Source: Devosia sp. Root413D1 (GTDB taxonomy: Bacteria; Pseudomonadota; Alphaproteobacteria; Rhizobiales; Devosiaceae). From it: 64,000 nt of DNA. Positions 63,179-64,000 of the stretch are shown here, one piece after another. A program made the translations under genes and the position numbers. Numbering within the stretch: position 1 is the stretch's first letter; every line of letters starts with the position of its first letter. The stretch covers positions 286,391 through 350,390 of the forward strand of contig NZ_LMEA01000012.1 of the NCBI RefSeq assembly GCF_001425235.1, written 5' to 3'. The notes under the pieces are model-generated. The model was not told the DNA's origin, did no database searches, and saw only the letters and a list, made by a program, of their open reading frames with translations.

Positions 63179-64000
63179 TTGCGGATCGCTCCGAAGCTCA
63201 TGCCGCGCAGCAAGTGGTTGCGCAGGAGGAAGGTGAAGATCGCGACCGGGATCAGGAACAGCACCGTACCGGCAGCGATGACGGTCCAGTCCTGCAGACC
63301 CGTGCCGATCTGGCTGGGAATGAAGGGAGGCGCCGTCTGCGCCCGGCGATTGGTGAGGATGAGCGCGAAAGCGTACTCGTTCCAGGCCGTGATGAAGCAG
63401 AATACTGCGGTGGCAGCGATGCCCGTGGCGGCCTCGGGCAGGACGATCTTGAAGAAAGCCTGCATGCGCGTGTAGCCGTCGACCAGAGCAGCCTCTTCAT
63501 ACTCCTTGGGGATCTCGTCCATGAACCCCTTCATCAGCCAGACCGCAAACGACACGTTGAACGCGGTATAGAGAATGATCAGTCCGACATGGGTGTCGTT
63601 GAGACCGACCGCTCGATACATCAGGAACATCGGGATAGCGACCACGATGGGTGGCAGCATGCGCGTCGAGAGGATGAAGAACAGGAGGTCGGCCTCGCCC
63701 TTCACCCGGAAGCGCGAGAAGCCATAGGCGGTGATCGTGCCCATCGACACCGCAAGGATGGTCGAGGTTATGGCGATGATCAGCGAGTTGATGAATCGAT
63801 CCGGATAGGCGGAAAAGACGACGTCGCCCTTACCGTCGCGGGCGAGACGTTCGCCGCCGTCGAGAACCAGCCGCTCCCACCAGGGCGCCGCCTCATAGAC
63901 CTCGGGTGCGACGGGCGCGGTCAATTGGGCCCGCTTGGTGAAGAGCTTCACGAAAGGCGTGATCTGGGGCTCGAAGAGCACCGAGGGCGGCACCGACGTG
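63175..64000 (-). CDS. Carbohydrate ABC transporter permease (MalG-like), 5' end outside window
   Basis: At least 275 residues; the N-terminus lies beyond base 64000. The cytoplasmic EAA loop is EYEEAALVDGYTRMQAFFKIVLPEA with G and LP conserved. Helices ILAVSMGTITAYGFS and FFILSTRMLPPIVVAIPMFL are typical of MalG/UgpE. The usual order is binding protein and a second permease upstream, which is where the window ends. Confidence 0.88.
   Translation of the reverse strand, partial: TSVPPSVLFEPQITPFVKLFTKRAQLTAPVAPEVYEAAPWWERLVLDGGERLARDGKGDVVFSAYPDRFINSLIIAITSTILAVSMGTITAYGFSRFRVKGEADLLFFILSTRMLPPIVVAIPMFLMYRAVGLNDTHVGLIILYTAFNVSFAVWLMKGFMDEIPKEYEEAALVDGYTRMQAFFKIVLPEAATGIAATAVFCFITAWNEYAFALILTNRRAQTAPPFIPSQIGTGLQDWTVIAAGTVLFLIPVAIFTFLLRNHLLRGMSFGAIRK

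Overview
The window reads as chromosome of a GC-rich alphaproteobacterium of the order Hyphomicrobiales, most like a Devosia-type genome. The support is a gcrA cell-cycle regulator divergent from argD-argF-hslO, the order phoR-pstSCAB-phoU-phoB, many overlapping operons, and many sugar and amine transport/catabolism genes. The genus is an inference from gene content, not a measurement. I saw no rRNA, tRNA, CRISPR array, transposase or phage gene.

Region 1 (1-4620, minus strand) is the most unusual part. Five intact 29-31 residue peptides, plus one frameshifted copy, lie in tandem upstream of a tightly coupled operon. The operon encodes a PqqD-like leader-binding protein, a lasso-type B2 (transglutaminase-fold) leader peptidase, an HPr-kinase-like peptide kinase, a PF14907-type nucleotidyltransferase and an AMP-forming ligase that runs off the left edge. 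The peptides share a lasso-like leader, Y-x-[KR]-P-x-L-x-K-x-Q-[KR]-L-x-x-[IV]-T-A. Their predicted cores are only 8-10 residues, Ser/Thr/Pro/Ala-rich, and have no Asp/Glu at ring position 7-9. No macrolactam cyclase is in view. This looks like a non-lasso RiPP system built from lasso tailoring parts. A macAB exporter operon (4793-7967) diverges from it.

Region 2 (8-20 kb) holds hslO, argF, argD, gcrA (with four GANTC sites in its upstream region), a DUF1697 gene, and a hydrolase/reductase group (dienelactone hydrolase, aldo-keto reductase, ThuA-like protein, amidase).

Region 3 (18.6-27.3 kb) is the phosphate regulon phoR-pstS-pstC-pstA-pstB-phoU-phoB on the minus strand. A divergent polyphosphate kinase 2 gene shares a near-consensus Pho box with phoR.

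Region 4 (27.4-33.9 kb) is a plus-strand operon with an N-formylglutamate-amidohydrolase-like enzyme, an ethanolamine-type permease, a glutamine-synthetase-like ligase, an aldehyde dehydrogenase and an iron alcohol dehydrogenase. Together they could form a gamma-glutamylated amino-alcohol catabolic pathway. Next to it is a divergent hexuronate pair (fructuronate reductase/mannitol dehydrogenase and KDG kinase).

Region 5 (36.7-57.3 kb) is a mixed region of regulators (LysR, AraC, GntR), SDRs, MFS exporters, two related small secreted proteins, an S-adenosylhomocysteinase-like protein, a GntR-ABC module with a perfect palindromic operator, a nucleotide-sugar epimerase and a lactonase-like propeller. 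Region 6 (57.4-64 kb) is a carbohydrate/polyol ABC transporter operon with two ATPases, a small two-helix membrane protein and downstream sugar isomerases and a dehydrogenase. Two families of palindromic intergenic repeats recur throughout.
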